Shown piece after piece: positions 1 through 8,821 of a stretch of DNA of 34,972 bases. Positions within the stretch are counted from its first letter, which is position 1, and each line of letters opens with the position of its first letter. Source of the DNA: Salinivirgaceae bacterium (GTDB lineage Bacteria > Bacteroidota > Bacteroidia > Bacteroidales > SZUA-534); the NCBI GenBank assembly GCA_027858735.1, contig JAQICC010000426.1, forward strand, positions 1 through 34,972, given 5' to 3'. The notes under the pieces were generated by a model. That model worked only from the letters and a program-made list of their open reading frames with translations. It was not told the DNA's origin and did not search any database. A program made the position numbers and the translations under genes.

Positions 1-2025
1 AACAGGTTCTAATGCTGAAGGTACATCAAAGCTACCATCACCCGATGTGGTCCAGGCTAAACTTGCAGCGTTACTTGCACTTGATATGGTTGCAAAATCG
101 TAAGTTTCATCGGAACAGATTGTGGCTGGTCCACCTGCATTGGCTTTGGCAACAGGCTCCATTGTAAGAGTAAAGTTTTCTGTCGCTGAACTACATGATT
201 CCAATCCAAAAGCCTCCATCGTTAAAATTACCGATCCAGCAGTAGTATCAGCATCGCTTGGAAAATACGTTGGGTTTAAGTCAGATATACTTGAAAATGT
301 TCCAGTTCCAGAGGTTGACCATTCTATATAATCTTCGTAATTAACATTGTTTCCAGAAAAATTGTAATCGGAATCAGCGCAAATAATGGCAGAGGAATTA
401 CTTAAAGTAATTATTGGTTCATTTTGTGTTCCTATATTAATTGAACCGTATGATAATTCACAGCCTTTACTATCAATAACATACAAATCATATGTTCCAA
501 CAGCCAAACCTGTAAATATTGAGTCTTTTTGATAGTCACCTGCACCACTTGGAGGTGTTCCAGTTGAAGTAATGTAATATCCATAACCAGTAACATCAAG
601 ATTTGGATTAGTAATATCAGGTGTTCCACCAGTTACTCCTTTTACTTCAATTTCGCCAGTATTTCCGGGAGTTGAACAATCATCTTTTGGTGAAAGATTA
701 TTAACCTTTATTATTTTAGGTCCAGTTTCATAATCATTCCAGCCATTTCCCAAATAATATGTATAATTATCAGGAGCGGTAAATTCACAATGATTTGCAT
801 CGTAAATAGTTGCAGAATAAATCTGCTGATTAGGAGCAACTATGTTTTTCCCTGACGCTGAAAAACCAGGAGGTAATCCCCCTAACCAAGAAAAAATTGC
901 ATCGTCGTACGGAAGTGTACCTCCACCTGGAGTAACAGTAAGACCAATCGGATCCCCATAACAATCAGCATGTGTTAAAAGGTATATAGTAGCTGTCATC
1001 TCATCTGGTCGGTCATTTATTGTATTGATTGCAAATTTATAAGGACCAGAATAATCATTATTAAGAGTTGATGAAATAAGATAATCAGCAGGTTCTAGGG
1101 TATTAAAAATAACTGGATTTCCACTTTTTTGGGTTTCAATACCTGTAGTTCCATTTAATAACTTAACATAATAAGTTGCCGCGTCTGAAAAAGTAATTGT
1201 TATTGAACCATATCGTTTTGCTGGATTCAATGGATCAGGTGCATTAATTGGACATAGAGGATCCTGAGGGGTAGCCCACATTGTATATGAAGGTGCTGCT
1301 TTACCAGAACTTTGCCCAATACTATTATAAACAAGCCCTTTAGTTTTAAAGTTTTCTTGAAAATCATTTGTGATTTGTATATTAGATTTTGTCGCATCAA
1401 ACTCCAAATTCTTACTTTCAGCAAAATTCCAATTCTCAACAATAATCTCCGATTTTCCTAAATTTAAGCCTCTTGGCTTAGAACCTATTGTAGAAAATGC
1501 AAGGGCTTTAACCGTTTTATCATTGGTATTTACAGTACCCTTCTCAAGAATGATATCTCGTTTTGTATTAATATCTGATTCAAAATTCCATGTTCCATTC
1601 TTACCATTAAAAACAATATTTGAGTTTAATTTTACAGGAATATCAATGCTTTGTTTCTTTGAGGATGCAAAAACAAAATCCCCTTTAAATTTTCTAAGTT
1701 GAACTTTATCAGAAACTTTTACTGATCCTTCAATAATAATATTTCTTTTACCCTTTATTCGTACCGGAGAACTAAGCGTAAAATCTTTAGTTTTAATCAG
1801 TTGCTTTATATAAATGACATCTTTTACGGTTAAACCCGAATTGGCATCAACAAACACATTCTCTTTTTCGGTTGGAATATCTGCACCACCCAAACCACCA
1901 GAAGTTAGTGCCCAATGAGATTTATCTTGCCATTTTCCCGATCCATTTACCCAGTAACGGTTTTCTTGAGCAACAGATAATAAAACGAAGGATATTAAGG
2001 CATAAATTAGTGTAAGTTTCCTCAT
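1..2025 (-). CDS. Giant secreted PKD-like repeat protein, N-terminal part (runs off left edge)
   Basis: An open frame of 675 codons runs from an ATG at 2025 to the window edge with no stop, so the C-terminus is missing. It begins with a signal peptide (MRKLTLIYALISFVLLSVAQ). Next comes a RYWVNGSGKW-type module (about residues 20-60) that opens many large Bacteroidota surface proteins, then a beta-rich stretch. From about residue 500 there are PKD-like repeats with phrases such as WSTSGTGTF, NPTYFPSDADTTAG and AGGPATICSDETYDF. In this family such repeats occur in proteins of thousands of residues that end in a type IX secretion sorting domain, similar in architecture to SprB-like adhesins. Export by the nearby Gld/Por system is inference; the sorting domain is not in view. 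A good Bacteroidota promoter lies upstream at 2099-2130. Confidence 0.85.
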   Translation of the reverse strand, partial: MRKLTLIYALISFVLLSVAQENRYWVNGSGKWQDKSHWALTSGGLGGADIPTEKENVFVDANSGLTVKDVIYIKQLIKTKDFTLSSPVRIKGKRNIIIEGSVKVSDKVQLRKFKGDFVFASSKKQSIDIPVKLNSNIVFNGKNGTWNFESDINTKRDIILEKGTVNTNDKTVKALAFSTIGSKPRGLNLGKSEIIVENWNFAESKNLEFDATKSNIQITNDFQENFKTKGLVYNSIGQSSGKAAPSYTMWATPQDPLCPINAPDPLNPAKRYGSITITFSDAATYYVKLLNGTTGIETQKSGNPVIFNTLEPADYLISSTLNNDYSGPYKFAINTINDRPDEMTATIYLLTHADCYGDPIGLTVTPGGGTLPYDDAIFSWLGGLPPGFSASGKNIVAPNQQIYSATIYDANHCEFTAPDNYTYYLGNGWNDYETGPKIIKVNNLSPKDDCSTPGNTGEIEVKGVTGGTPDITNPNLDVTGYGYYITSTGTPPSGAGDYQKDSIFTGLAVGTYDLYVIDSKGCELSYGSINIGTQNEPIITLSNSSAIICADSDYNFSGNNVNYEDYIEWSTSGTGTFSSISDLNPTYFPSDADTTAGSVILTMEAFGLESCSSATENFTLTMEPVAKANAGGPATICSDETYDFATISSASNAASLAWTTSGDGSFDVPSALEPV

Positions 2026-2098
2026 AATATTTTATATTGAATTATTCAAACAAAGTCCGGTTGCTATACAGTTTTACACAAGTTATTAACAACACTTG

Positions 2099-2130
2099 CA
2101 AATATATAATAAAATCGATACTAAAAACAA
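2099..2130 (-). promoter_or_regulatory. Bacteroidota sigma-A-type promoter for the repeat protein
   Basis: On the minus strand a TTG (2130-2128) is followed after 21 bp by TATATTTG (2106-2099). This matches the Bacteroidota -33 TTTG / -7 TAnnTTTG consensus and would give a leader of about 65 nt before the ATG at 2025. Confidence 0.55.
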
Positions 2131-2364
2131 CGCTTTTGATGATTCTCATTATATCTTAGTTAAAAGCATCAATAATACCAATGAAACATAATATTGGTGC
2201 TTTACACTAAATAGTGTTACGACATGATTGTATTTTAGGTTCCTCCTTTAGTCAAAAGAACTCGTTGTTTAGTCATATTTTTTGAATGGCATAAAAACAC
2301 TCATAAATTATGTATAACTACAACGGCTAAAATAAAACACTAAAATGTATGGACAGAGCCTATT
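2131..2364. other. Intergenic stretch with no gene
   Basis: With the promoter at 2099-2130, this forms a 339-bp gap between the repeat protein start and the end of mlaF. I see no coding frame. It contains a small palindrome (CACTAAATAGTG near 2205) and the left arm (2322-2332) of an 11-bp perfect inverted repeat whose right arm (2377-2387) lies in the last codons of mlaF. That hairpin could be the 3' end structure of the mla transcript, but no U-run follows it. Confidence 0.5.
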
Positions 2365-3117
2365 TTAAGATTTGGGTTTTAGCCGTTTCATTATTTCAGA
2401 AGAAAATAAAAATGCATCCAATTCTTCATTTCCAGAACATAGTAATTGGTCACGTGTACCGTGCCACCACGACTGTCCTTCATGAATATAAACAATGGTA
2501 TCAGAAATGCCAAAAACTGAATTCATATCATGCGTATTAACCACGGTGGTAATACCATATTCATAGGTTATTTCACGAATAAGTTCATCAATAACAATGG
2601 CTGTTTGAGGGTCTAATCCAGAGTTAGGTTCGTCGCAAAATAAATATTTTGGGTTTAATGCAATTGCACGAGCAATAGCGGCACGTTTTTGCATCCCACC
2701 ACTTAATTCCGCAGGCAATAATGCATTTGCCCCCTTTAGGTTAACCCGATCAAGGCAGAAATTTGCTCTTTCAAGTTTTTCCAGATTACTCAGGTCGGTA
2801 AAAACGTCCATGGGATACATTACGTTTTCTTCGATGGTAGCGGAATCAAAAAGTGCACTCCCTTGAAAAAGCATACCCACTTGTTTGCGTATTTTAATTT
2901 TTTCTTTCTGTTTTAACTTTGTAAAATCAATATTGTCAAATAAAATTGAGCCGGAATCAATGGTGTGCAAACCAACTAACGATTTTAAAAGAACTGTTTT
3001 TCCTGAACCACTTTTTCCAATAACCATGTTTACTTTTCCTGAAGTAAAGACCGTTGAAACAGCTTTAAGTACATGTTTATTATGAAATAGCTTATCAATA
3101 CTTTTTACTTCAATCAT
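2365..3117 (-). CDS. mlaF: ABC transporter ATP-binding protein, MlaF-type (phospholipid transport)
   Basis: This 250-residue protein has a complete ABC ATPase set: Walker A GKSGSGKT (34-41), Q-loop Gln85, signature LSGGMQKR (138-145), Walker B YLFCDEP (158-164) and a switch histidine in VNTHD. The family powers MlaE-type permeases that move phospholipids between inner and outer membrane. The length is normal. It overlaps the upstream mlaE gene by 4 bp (ATGA), so the two are translationally coupled. The MlaD substrate-binding protein that usually completes the complex is not adjacent; in Bacteroidota it is often elsewhere. Family assignment is firm; the exact substrate is inferred. Confidence 0.9.
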   Translation of the reverse strand: MIEVKSIDKLFHNKHVLKAVSTVFTSGKVNMVIGKSGSGKTVLLKSLVGLHTIDSGSILFDNIDFTKLKQKEKIKIRKQVGMLFQGSALFDSATIEENVMYPMDVFTDLSNLEKLERANFCLDRVNLKGANALLPAELSGGMQKRAAIARAIALNPKYLFCDEPNSGLDPQTAIVIDELIREITYEYGITTVVNTHDMNSVFGISDTIVYIHEGQSWWHGTRDQLLCSGNEELDAFLFSSEIMKRLKPKS

Positions 3118-3854
3118 GATAATAGCAATTGTGTTAATATTAAGTCAAACATCAAAATTAAAACACTACTGTACACTACGGCTCTTGTACTAGCCCGGCC
3201 TACCTCTAATGCCCCACCTGATACATAATACCCTTGATACGAAGAAACCGTAATAATTAAGAACGCAAAAACTAAAGACTTAATTATTGAATAAGCGACA
3301 TAATAAGGAATAAAAAAATATCGTATTCCTGTTACATAATCTTGATATGACAACGCATCAGTAAAAACAGCGGATAGCCACCCGCCACCAACACCCACGA
3401 ACATACTAATAATAACTAAGAATGGGATAAAAAATGTAAACGCAAATACTTTTGGAGATACAAGAAATGCTGATGAATTAATTCCCATAATCTCCAGTGC
3501 ATCAATTTGCTCTGTGACTCGCATTGTTCCAATCTCCGAAGCAACATTCGATCCCACTTTACCAGCAAGTACTAAGGAAATAATAGTTGATGAAAACTCA
3601 AGTAACATGGTATCACGCGTGGTTAAACTAATAACATAATCAGGTACCAAAGGACTGGTAATGTTATAAGCCATCTGAATTGTTATTGCAGCACCAATAA
3701 AAACTGAAACTAAAATGATTATTCCAATAGAACTTACTCCAAGTTTTTCAATTTCTTTAACAAAGTGCTTAAACCAAACCGAATGCTTTTCTGGTCTTGC
3801 AAATACTTTAGATAAAAATACAAAATACTTACCAATATGATAAAACAAATTCAT
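3114..3854 (-). CDS. mlaE: MlaE-type ABC transporter permease
   Basis: This 246-residue integral membrane protein has several hydrophobic segments and the conserved MlaE-family core. That core includes the GAAITIQ region after the first helix, the LVLAGKVGSNVASEIGTMRV region, and the EQIDALEIMG coupling segment that contacts the ATPase. It is the membrane partner of the MlaF ATPase encoded immediately downstream with a 4-bp overlap. The pair is transcribed away from manC; a possible -7 box (TATTTTTG) is on the minus strand at 3910-3903, about 45 nt before the start. The gene appears intact. Confidence 0.9.
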   Translation of the reverse strand: MNLFYHIGKYFVFLSKVFARPEKHSVWFKHFVKEIEKLGVSSIGIIILVSVFIGAAITIQMAYNITSPLVPDYVISLTTRDTMLLEFSSTIISLVLAGKVGSNVASEIGTMRVTEQIDALEIMGINSSAFLVSPKVFAFTFFIPFLVIISMFVGVGGGWLSAVFTDALSYQDYVTGIRYFFIPYYVAYSIIKSLVFAFLIITVSSYQGYYVSGGALEVGRASTRAVVYSSVLILMFDLILTQLLLS

Positions 3855-3902
3855 TCACTAATTAATTATTCTGTTCATAGCTGAAAAATTAAATGCAATA
3901 TA

Positions 3903-3910
3903 CAAAAATA
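3903..3910 (-). promoter_or_regulatory. Possible -7 box for mlaE-mlaF
   Basis: TATTTTTG on the minus strand fits TAnnTTTG and sits about 45 nt before the mlaE start, but no clear -33 TTG is found at 19-21 bp. Weak support. Confidence 0.3.
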
Positions 3911-4014
3911 GCAGTGTTTTAAAATATCCTTGTCCCTTACTATACAATAAACCCATTTTCACTTTGTTTTTATGCAAAAGTAGGCATGCATAAGGAATGG
4001 AAACCCATAGAATA

Positions 4015-4046
4015 TTAGATCATGATAATATCATTTAGTATATTTG
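4015..4046 (+). promoter_or_regulatory. Probable promoter of manC
   Basis: TATATTTG at 4039-4046 matches the Bacteroidota -7 consensus TAnnTTTG. A TTAG at 4015-4018, 20 bp upstream, is an imperfect -33 element. The predicted start lies about 40 nt before the manC ATG. Confidence 0.45.
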
Positions 4047-4092
4047 TAATAAATAATAATTTTGATTTTAACATATTGAATAATAAATAATT

Positions 4093-5184
4093 ATGAATAG
4101 AAATAATTTTTGTGTTATTATGGCTGGAGGTGCTGGAACCCGCTTTTGGCCCATGAGCCGATCATCATACCCAAAACAATTCATTGATATACTTGGAACT
4201 GGTAAAACACTTTTACAACAAACGTTTGATCGATTTGCAAAGATCTGTCCAAAAGAAAACATTTTTATTGTAACTAGTTCAGAATATAAGGAAATTACGC
4301 TGAAACAATTGCCTGAAATTAAAAACGATCAGGTTTTATTGGAACCTGCACGTAGAAACACCGCCCCTTGCATAGCATATGCAAACTTTCGAATACAAAA
4401 AATCAATCCAAATGCAAAAATCGTAGTTGCCCCTTCTGATCATTTAATACTAAACGAACAAAAATTTATTGAAACGATTGAAAAAAGCTTTGAGTTTGTA
4501 TCTGATAATACATCATTGCTTACATTAGGCATTGAACCAAGCCGTCCCGATACTGGTTATGGCTATATACAAATAAATAAAGATACGGATAAAATCGGTG
4601 ACGGGTCAATTGAAAAAGTAAAGACCTTTACTGAAAAACCAGATCTGGAAATGGCAAAGTTTTTTGTTGAAAGCGGAGAATTTTATTGGAATGCAGGTAT
4701 ATTTATTTGGTCAATCCAAGCTATTCAAAAAGCTTTTCAAGTTCACCTTGATGATATTTACAGTTCATTTAGTGAGAAAGCTGAACTTTTTGCTACTAAT
4801 GAGGAGTCTATGGCTATTGCTGAAATATATCCAGCATGTCGCAATATTTCTATTGATTATGGCATTATGGAGAAAGCTTCAAATGTATTTGTTTTAGGAT
4901 CGGAATTTGGTTGGTCGGATCTTGGCACATGGACATCATTATTTGAGCATATTGATAAAGATGAAAATAATAATGCTATTACCAGTAAAAATGTAATGAT
5001 CTATGATACCCAAGATACAATTATAAAAGCACCCAACGATAAACTAGTGGTTGTGCAAGGCTTAAGAGATTACATTGTAGTAGATACCGATGATGCTCTT
5101 TTAATATGTAATAAAAAAGAAGAACAACAAATAAAACTTTTTGTAAACGATATTAAAACTCAAAAGAAAAATAAGTTCATTTAA
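4093..5184 (+). CDS. manC: Mannose-1-phosphate guanylyltransferase
   Basis: This 363-residue enzyme makes GDP-mannose from mannose-1-phosphate and GTP, the entry point to mannose- and fucose-containing surface glycans. The nucleotidyltransferase signature GGAGTRFWPMSR is near residue 11, with the LLEPARRNTAPCIAYA segment and the FTEKPD motif further on. The short length shows a single-domain enzyme without the C-terminal mannose-6-phosphate isomerase domain found in longer ManC/AlgA proteins. It is a single-gene transcription unit, divergent from mlaE and convergent with gldN, ending at a very strong shared hairpin. Confidence 0.92.
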   Translation: MNRNNFCVIMAGGAGTRFWPMSRSSYPKQFIDILGTGKTLLQQTFDRFAKICPKENIFIVTSSEYKEITLKQLPEIKNDQVLLEPARRNTAPCIAYANFRIQKINPNAKIVVAPSDHLILNEQKFIETIEKSFEFVSDNTSLLTLGIEPSRPDTGYGYIQINKDTDKIGDGSIEKVKTFTEKPDLEMAKFFVESGEFYWNAGIFIWSIQAIQKAFQVHLDDIYSSFSEKAELFATNEESMAIAEIYPACRNISIDYGIMEKASNVFVLGSEFGWSDLGTWTSLFEHIDKDENNNAITSKNVMIYDTQDTIIKAPNDKLVVVQGLRDYIVVDTDDALLICNKKEEQQIKLFVNDIKTQKKNKFI

Positions 5185-5246
5185 TTAAATTTTTAGCATA
5201 AAAAAAACCGGCCATAAGACCGGTTTTTTTTATGCTAAAAATTTAA
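5185..5246. terminator. Bidirectional terminator between manC and gldN
   Basis: Two perfectly complementary 27-bp arms (5185-5211 and 5220-5246) flank an 8-nt loop. The GC-rich core CCGG/CCGG is followed by eight T residues on each strand. The right arm includes the gldN stop codon. The symmetry lets it end transcription from both convergent units. Confidence 0.93.
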
Positions 5247-6106
5247 TAATTCCATAAATCTTGCTCATAATCATTAATCATTTTCTTTAATTTTTCACCT
5301 TCAAGTAAACTTTGCAAACCTAATGTATAAGCAGAAATTTTTCTGTCATCATGAACATTGGTTTGTTGTACTATATAGCTATTAAATTTTCTTTTGAAGA
5401 ATATATCATCAAAAGTCCTTCTTTCAGCATCATTATATTGATTAAACACTTCATGGTTCGCAAATATTCTTCGCGCTTCAGGAAAATAAATCCAAAACAC
5501 AGGAGCTATACGCGTTTCTGCTTCGCCTTCACCAGTCCCATCATCCTTAGTATAAAAACGAACTGGGCAAAGTCCAATTATCCTAACATCCATAATTGAA
5601 TGCTGCCTATCAAAAAACCAATCTTCTTTTACAATATATTGTTTTACTTCGCTACTATTTATCTCATTTTTAAAGGTCGTACTCACCTCACTTCCACTCT
5701 CATCAGTATACGTTCTTGTTTCTTCAACAGCACCAAAAGCAACTTCAATCTGACTCCTTGTAATAGGTTGCGTAAATCTATCATCCTCAGTAGCATCATA
5801 TGGTGTTATACCTTCAGTATTAATACCCCAAAGCATCAAGTCAATTAAACTCATTCTATCACCTATTCTAGTTGTAGGATAATATAATGGATGATTAATT
5901 TTTTCATTTAAATCAATGATTCTCCAAATACGCTTTGTCCACATCACATCTGCCTCGCGTAAAAACTTATAGGGAACTTGCTTTCTAGCAGGAACATGTT
6001 CTTTCACATAAATTCCATCTAGAACTTGCGCTTCGCTCTCTTTATTCATAGTAAACATACAAGCTACTAAAAATACTGAAACCAATATATACCTTCTCAT
6101 AATCAA
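5243..6106 (-). CDS. gldN: T9SS ring protein GldN/PorN
   Basis: This 287-residue periplasmic protein has an N-terminal signal peptide (MRRYILVSVFLVACMFTMNK then ESEAQ). The body carries the GldN family features: the region around DVMWTKRIWRIIDLNEKINHP, the MSLIDLMLWGI segment and the VFWIYFPEARRIFANHEVFN segment. GldN/PorN associates with the lipoprotein GldK/PorK to form the ring complex of the type IX secretion system beneath the outer membrane. It is the last gene of the operon, 3 bp after gldM, and ends in the bidirectional terminator. Length is typical. Confidence 0.95.
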   Translation of the reverse strand: MIMRRYILVSVFLVACMFTMNKESEAQVLDGIYVKEHVPARKQVPYKFLREADVMWTKRIWRIIDLNEKINHPLYYPTTRIGDRMSLIDLMLWGINTEGITPYDATEDDRFTQPITRSQIEVAFGAVEETRTYTDESGSEVSTTFKNEINSSEVKQYIVKEDWFFDRQHSIMDVRIIGLCPVRFYTKDDGTGEGEAETRIAPVFWIYFPEARRIFANHEVFNQYNDAERRTFDDIFFKRKFNSYIVQQTNVHDDRKISAYTLGLQSLLEGEKLKKMINDYEQDLWNY

Positions 6107-6109
6107 TTT

Positions 6110-7717
6110 TTATTTAAGTTTAAATACAATCGGCGATAATGGTACTGCTCTACCATCGGGTCCACGCGCCTCAATATTCTCAATTGTTATTCTTGAACCT
6201 TTTTTCGATCCTTTAATGGCATCTTTTTGTTCCTTTGAGAATTTATTGCCTTTAGTTTTCATCTCATTTGTATATATTCCCTCTTGAGAAACCATCGTGA
6301 ATTCAGTTATTTCAAACTTCAAATCAAACAAGAAATCCTCTAATTCTGCATATAAATACGGAGCACTGCTTAACATCGCTCTTGATATTGACCCGCTGGA
6401 TTGCCCCATTACTTTTGCAATTGGAGGAGGAACCGTTCGGATTCTAAACTCCATGCTTCCCATTAGCTTTTGTGCTCCTTCAATAGTAGCATATACCAGC
6501 ACATTAACCTTACCTTTTCGAACCGATGGTCTAACTTCATATCCATTGGCTACTTTAGTTATTCTCGCTCCTCTTGTTATTCTCGGAATAATATCTGTAG
6601 ATGGAATGCCTGGCACAGAAATGTCAACTGGATTATCAATTCCAGTATAAAATACATTCATTTTTGTAGGAGATATTACTACATTAGATTTTGCCACCTG
6701 ATATTCAGTTTTAAACGGATAATATGATTCCCCTCCATCTGGTTTTATTAATTTTATTAATCCTCCCCATTTTTTTTCTCCAACAACTTTTCCAGGCTGA
6801 ATATAAACACCTTTTCCATTCACAACATCCAATTTCTGAGCATTGTCTGGTATTTCATACTTTCCTTCTCCTAAATTTTTAAATTCTCCAACATAAACCT
6901 CCGGATTTTGAGTTGAATCGTATGCTGCAATAAATACATCAGCACTATAATCACTTCCAGTCATTACATAATTTGATTTGGCAATTACAACAGCATCAAT
7001 TTTATTTACCTTAAAATCGCCAGCACTAATTTGTCCAAAAAGATAATTAATAGCATCTGTTTCCATGTTCTTAACATCCGTTTGAAGCTTTGCTAGCATA
7101 ACAAAGTCAGCAATAAGTGGTATGTGTTCAAATGTATGACTAACCCAGCTTATAGTACCTAGATCTCCAGCATCATGTCCTTCCGTTTCCAATGTGGTTT
7201 CAATAGTATGCTTTAATGCCTTTTGAGAATCTGGAATAATGCTTACCAATAATTCTCTATATTCATCAATTTGTTTTTCAATTTTCTCACCATTTTTCTT
7301 TCCCAACTCCCCAAAATACTCCCCTCCTTTGTCAATGTTATCCTTCTGAACCAGCTTACCAATATCAAACTTTCCAGTAGCTATTGAAGGTGCATCATCA
7401 CTTTCAGCATATTTAACCAAATCTATTTTATGTTGTTCGAGCGCATCAATTAATTCAGTTGCTTTCTTTTTTACTTGATCGGCTTTATCTTTCCACGGAC
7501 CTACTTTTTCAGGATTCTGCATATGCGCCTTGTCAAACTCATTGTAAACTTTATCATTTTTAGATTTATAGTTTTCAATTGTCTTCTCTAAGCTATTACC
7601 CACTAAAATAAATGAGTTTAGTACTTCTTTCGATACATTTAAAGCTAACATTGCAGTTAAGAACAGGTACATAAGACCTATCATTTTTTGCCTTGGAGTT
7701 TCCTTACCGTGACCCAT
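6110..7717 (-). CDS. gldM: T9SS/gliding motor protein GldM/PorM
   Basis: This 535-residue protein has the hallmark GldM start: a short cytoplasmic stretch (MGHGKETPRQK) and one transmembrane helix (about residues 12-32, MIGLMYLFLTAMLALNVSKE), then a long periplasmic part. In the family, periplasmic domains D1-D4 span the periplasm to contact the GldK/GldN ring, while the helix packs with GldL to form the proton-driven motor. The helical first part (to about 225) and later beta-rich part agree with that. The 14-bp spacing after gldL and 3-bp spacing before gldN indicate one operon. No anomaly seen. Confidence 0.96.
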   Translation of the reverse strand: MGHGKETPRQKMIGLMYLFLTAMLALNVSKEVLNSFILVGNSLEKTIENYKSKNDKVYNEFDKAHMQNPEKVGPWKDKADQVKKKATELIDALEQHKIDLVKYAESDDAPSIATGKFDIGKLVQKDNIDKGGEYFGELGKKNGEKIEKQIDEYRELLVSIIPDSQKALKHTIETTLETEGHDAGDLGTISWVSHTFEHIPLIADFVMLAKLQTDVKNMETDAINYLFGQISAGDFKVNKIDAVVIAKSNYVMTGSDYSADVFIAAYDSTQNPEVYVGEFKNLGEGKYEIPDNAQKLDVVNGKGVYIQPGKVVGEKKWGGLIKLIKPDGGESYYPFKTEYQVAKSNVVISPTKMNVFYTGIDNPVDISVPGIPSTDIIPRITRGARITKVANGYEVRPSVRKGKVNVLVYATIEGAQKLMGSMEFRIRTVPPPIAKVMGQSSGSISRAMLSSAPYLYAELEDFLFDLKFEITEFTMVSQEGIYTNEMKTKGNKFSKEQKDAIKGSKKGSRITIENIEARGPDGRAVPLSPIVFKLK

Positions 7718-7731
7718 GGGTACTTAAGTTC

Positions 7732-8784
7732 TTATTTATTAAAATTAAGAGACGATAGCATGTTCCCATAAATACTATTTAGGGAGGCTATATTACTTTC
7801 TAATTCTTTTACACCCGTATTAAGTTTGTCGGTATTTTCAATGGTCTGATTTAAATTATCAACCACACCCTTAATACCAGAATAATATTTATCCGCCGAA
7901 TCAACTTGTTCATTTAAGTTTTTAACTTGCAATTCATAAACAGAATTAAGAGCCGCCAAATTTGAATTTAATGTACCTAACTTATTTGTATACGCATTAC
8001 CTTCATTCCCTACAGTTTCAATCTCGTTTGTTAATTTATCGGCAAAACTAGTATAAGCTTCAGTTAGCTGAACACTTGATTCATCAAAAGTTGAAGCACT
8101 TTTCGCATAAGATTCCGATAAATTACTAACCGATGCACTTAACGCCTCTGAAGATTTTTGATATGTATCATCTAGTTTTCCAACAGATTCAGATGCACCT
8201 TGCATTTTTGAAACAAAATCTTTTGTAACAACACCAGCATCACCCATATCATTAAGCTTTTCGGCTGTTTTGTTAAGATTATTAAGGCCTTGTCCTAATT
8301 TATCGAATATCTCAGGACCTATATCAGCTTTTTCAAGCATTTCGTCGAATTTAAGCAATGCCGAAGGACTTCCTCCACCGCCATAAGAAACTCCTGATCC
8401 GCCGCCACCTGCAACAGCAGCCCCTTCTTGTCCGCCGGCAGCAACAGCTTCGCCACCTACAGGTACGCCTATTACTTGAGGCATTTCCTGAACTCGATCA
8501 AATCTTCTAACTTGAGCTTCATCGTCATCAAACTCATCGGTCAAACCAGCCAGTTCAGGGTAAACTAATGTCCAGTCCAGCTCTTCATGCAGTGGTTCAA
8601 AAGCGGAGAAAAAGAAAATTAGTGCTTCAATTATCAACCCAGCTGTAAGCATAAATGATGCCCCAGGAAAGTGCTGAATTTTAAAAAGAGCTCCAATTAA
8701 CACTACAGATGCACCCCAGCCATAAACGTATTTCATGAAATTTTTATAGCCTTTACTCTCAACAACTTCCGTTATACTAAACAT
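7732..8784 (-). CDS. gldL: T9SS/gliding motor protein GldL/PorL
   Basis: This 350-residue protein has two closely spaced transmembrane helices (about residues 24-38 and 42-62). The second carries a buried glutamate, Glu53 in LIIEALIFFF, matching the conserved proton-pathway glutamate of GldL motors. A cytoplasmic region follows: an acidic segment (EFDDDEAQV), a glycine/alanine-rich linker at about residues 108-140, and a long helical region rich in S, N and L (about 140-350) likely to form coiled coil. GldL pentamers with GldM dimers make the rotary motor. It is longer than the usual 200-300 residues because of the linker and helical tail. Confidence 0.95.
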   Translation of the reverse strand: MFSITEVVESKGYKNFMKYVYGWGASVVLIGALFKIQHFPGASFMLTAGLIIEALIFFFSAFEPLHEELDWTLVYPELAGLTDEFDDDEAQVRRFDRVQEMPQVIGVPVGGEAVAAGGQEGAAVAGGGGSGVSYGGGGSPSALLKFDEMLEKADIGPEIFDKLGQGLNNLNKTAEKLNDMGDAGVVTKDFVSKMQGASESVGKLDDTYQKSSEALSASVSNLSESYAKSASTFDESSVQLTEAYTSFADKLTNEIETVGNEGNAYTNKLGTLNSNLAALNSVYELQVKNLNEQVDSADKYYSGIKGVVDNLNQTIENTDKLNTGVKELESNIASLNSIYGNMLSSLNFNK

Positions 8785-8821
8785 GATTCTAAATAGTTTT
8801 AGTTCTTAACAAATTCTTGAA

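Noticed and set aside
1370-1702. Plus-strand 110-residue frame inside the repeat protein
   Set aside because: Shadow of the minus-strand gene; no protein-like motifs and no start context.
6297-6650. Plus-strand 117-residue frame inside gldM
   Set aside because: Antisense shadow of gldM coding sequence.
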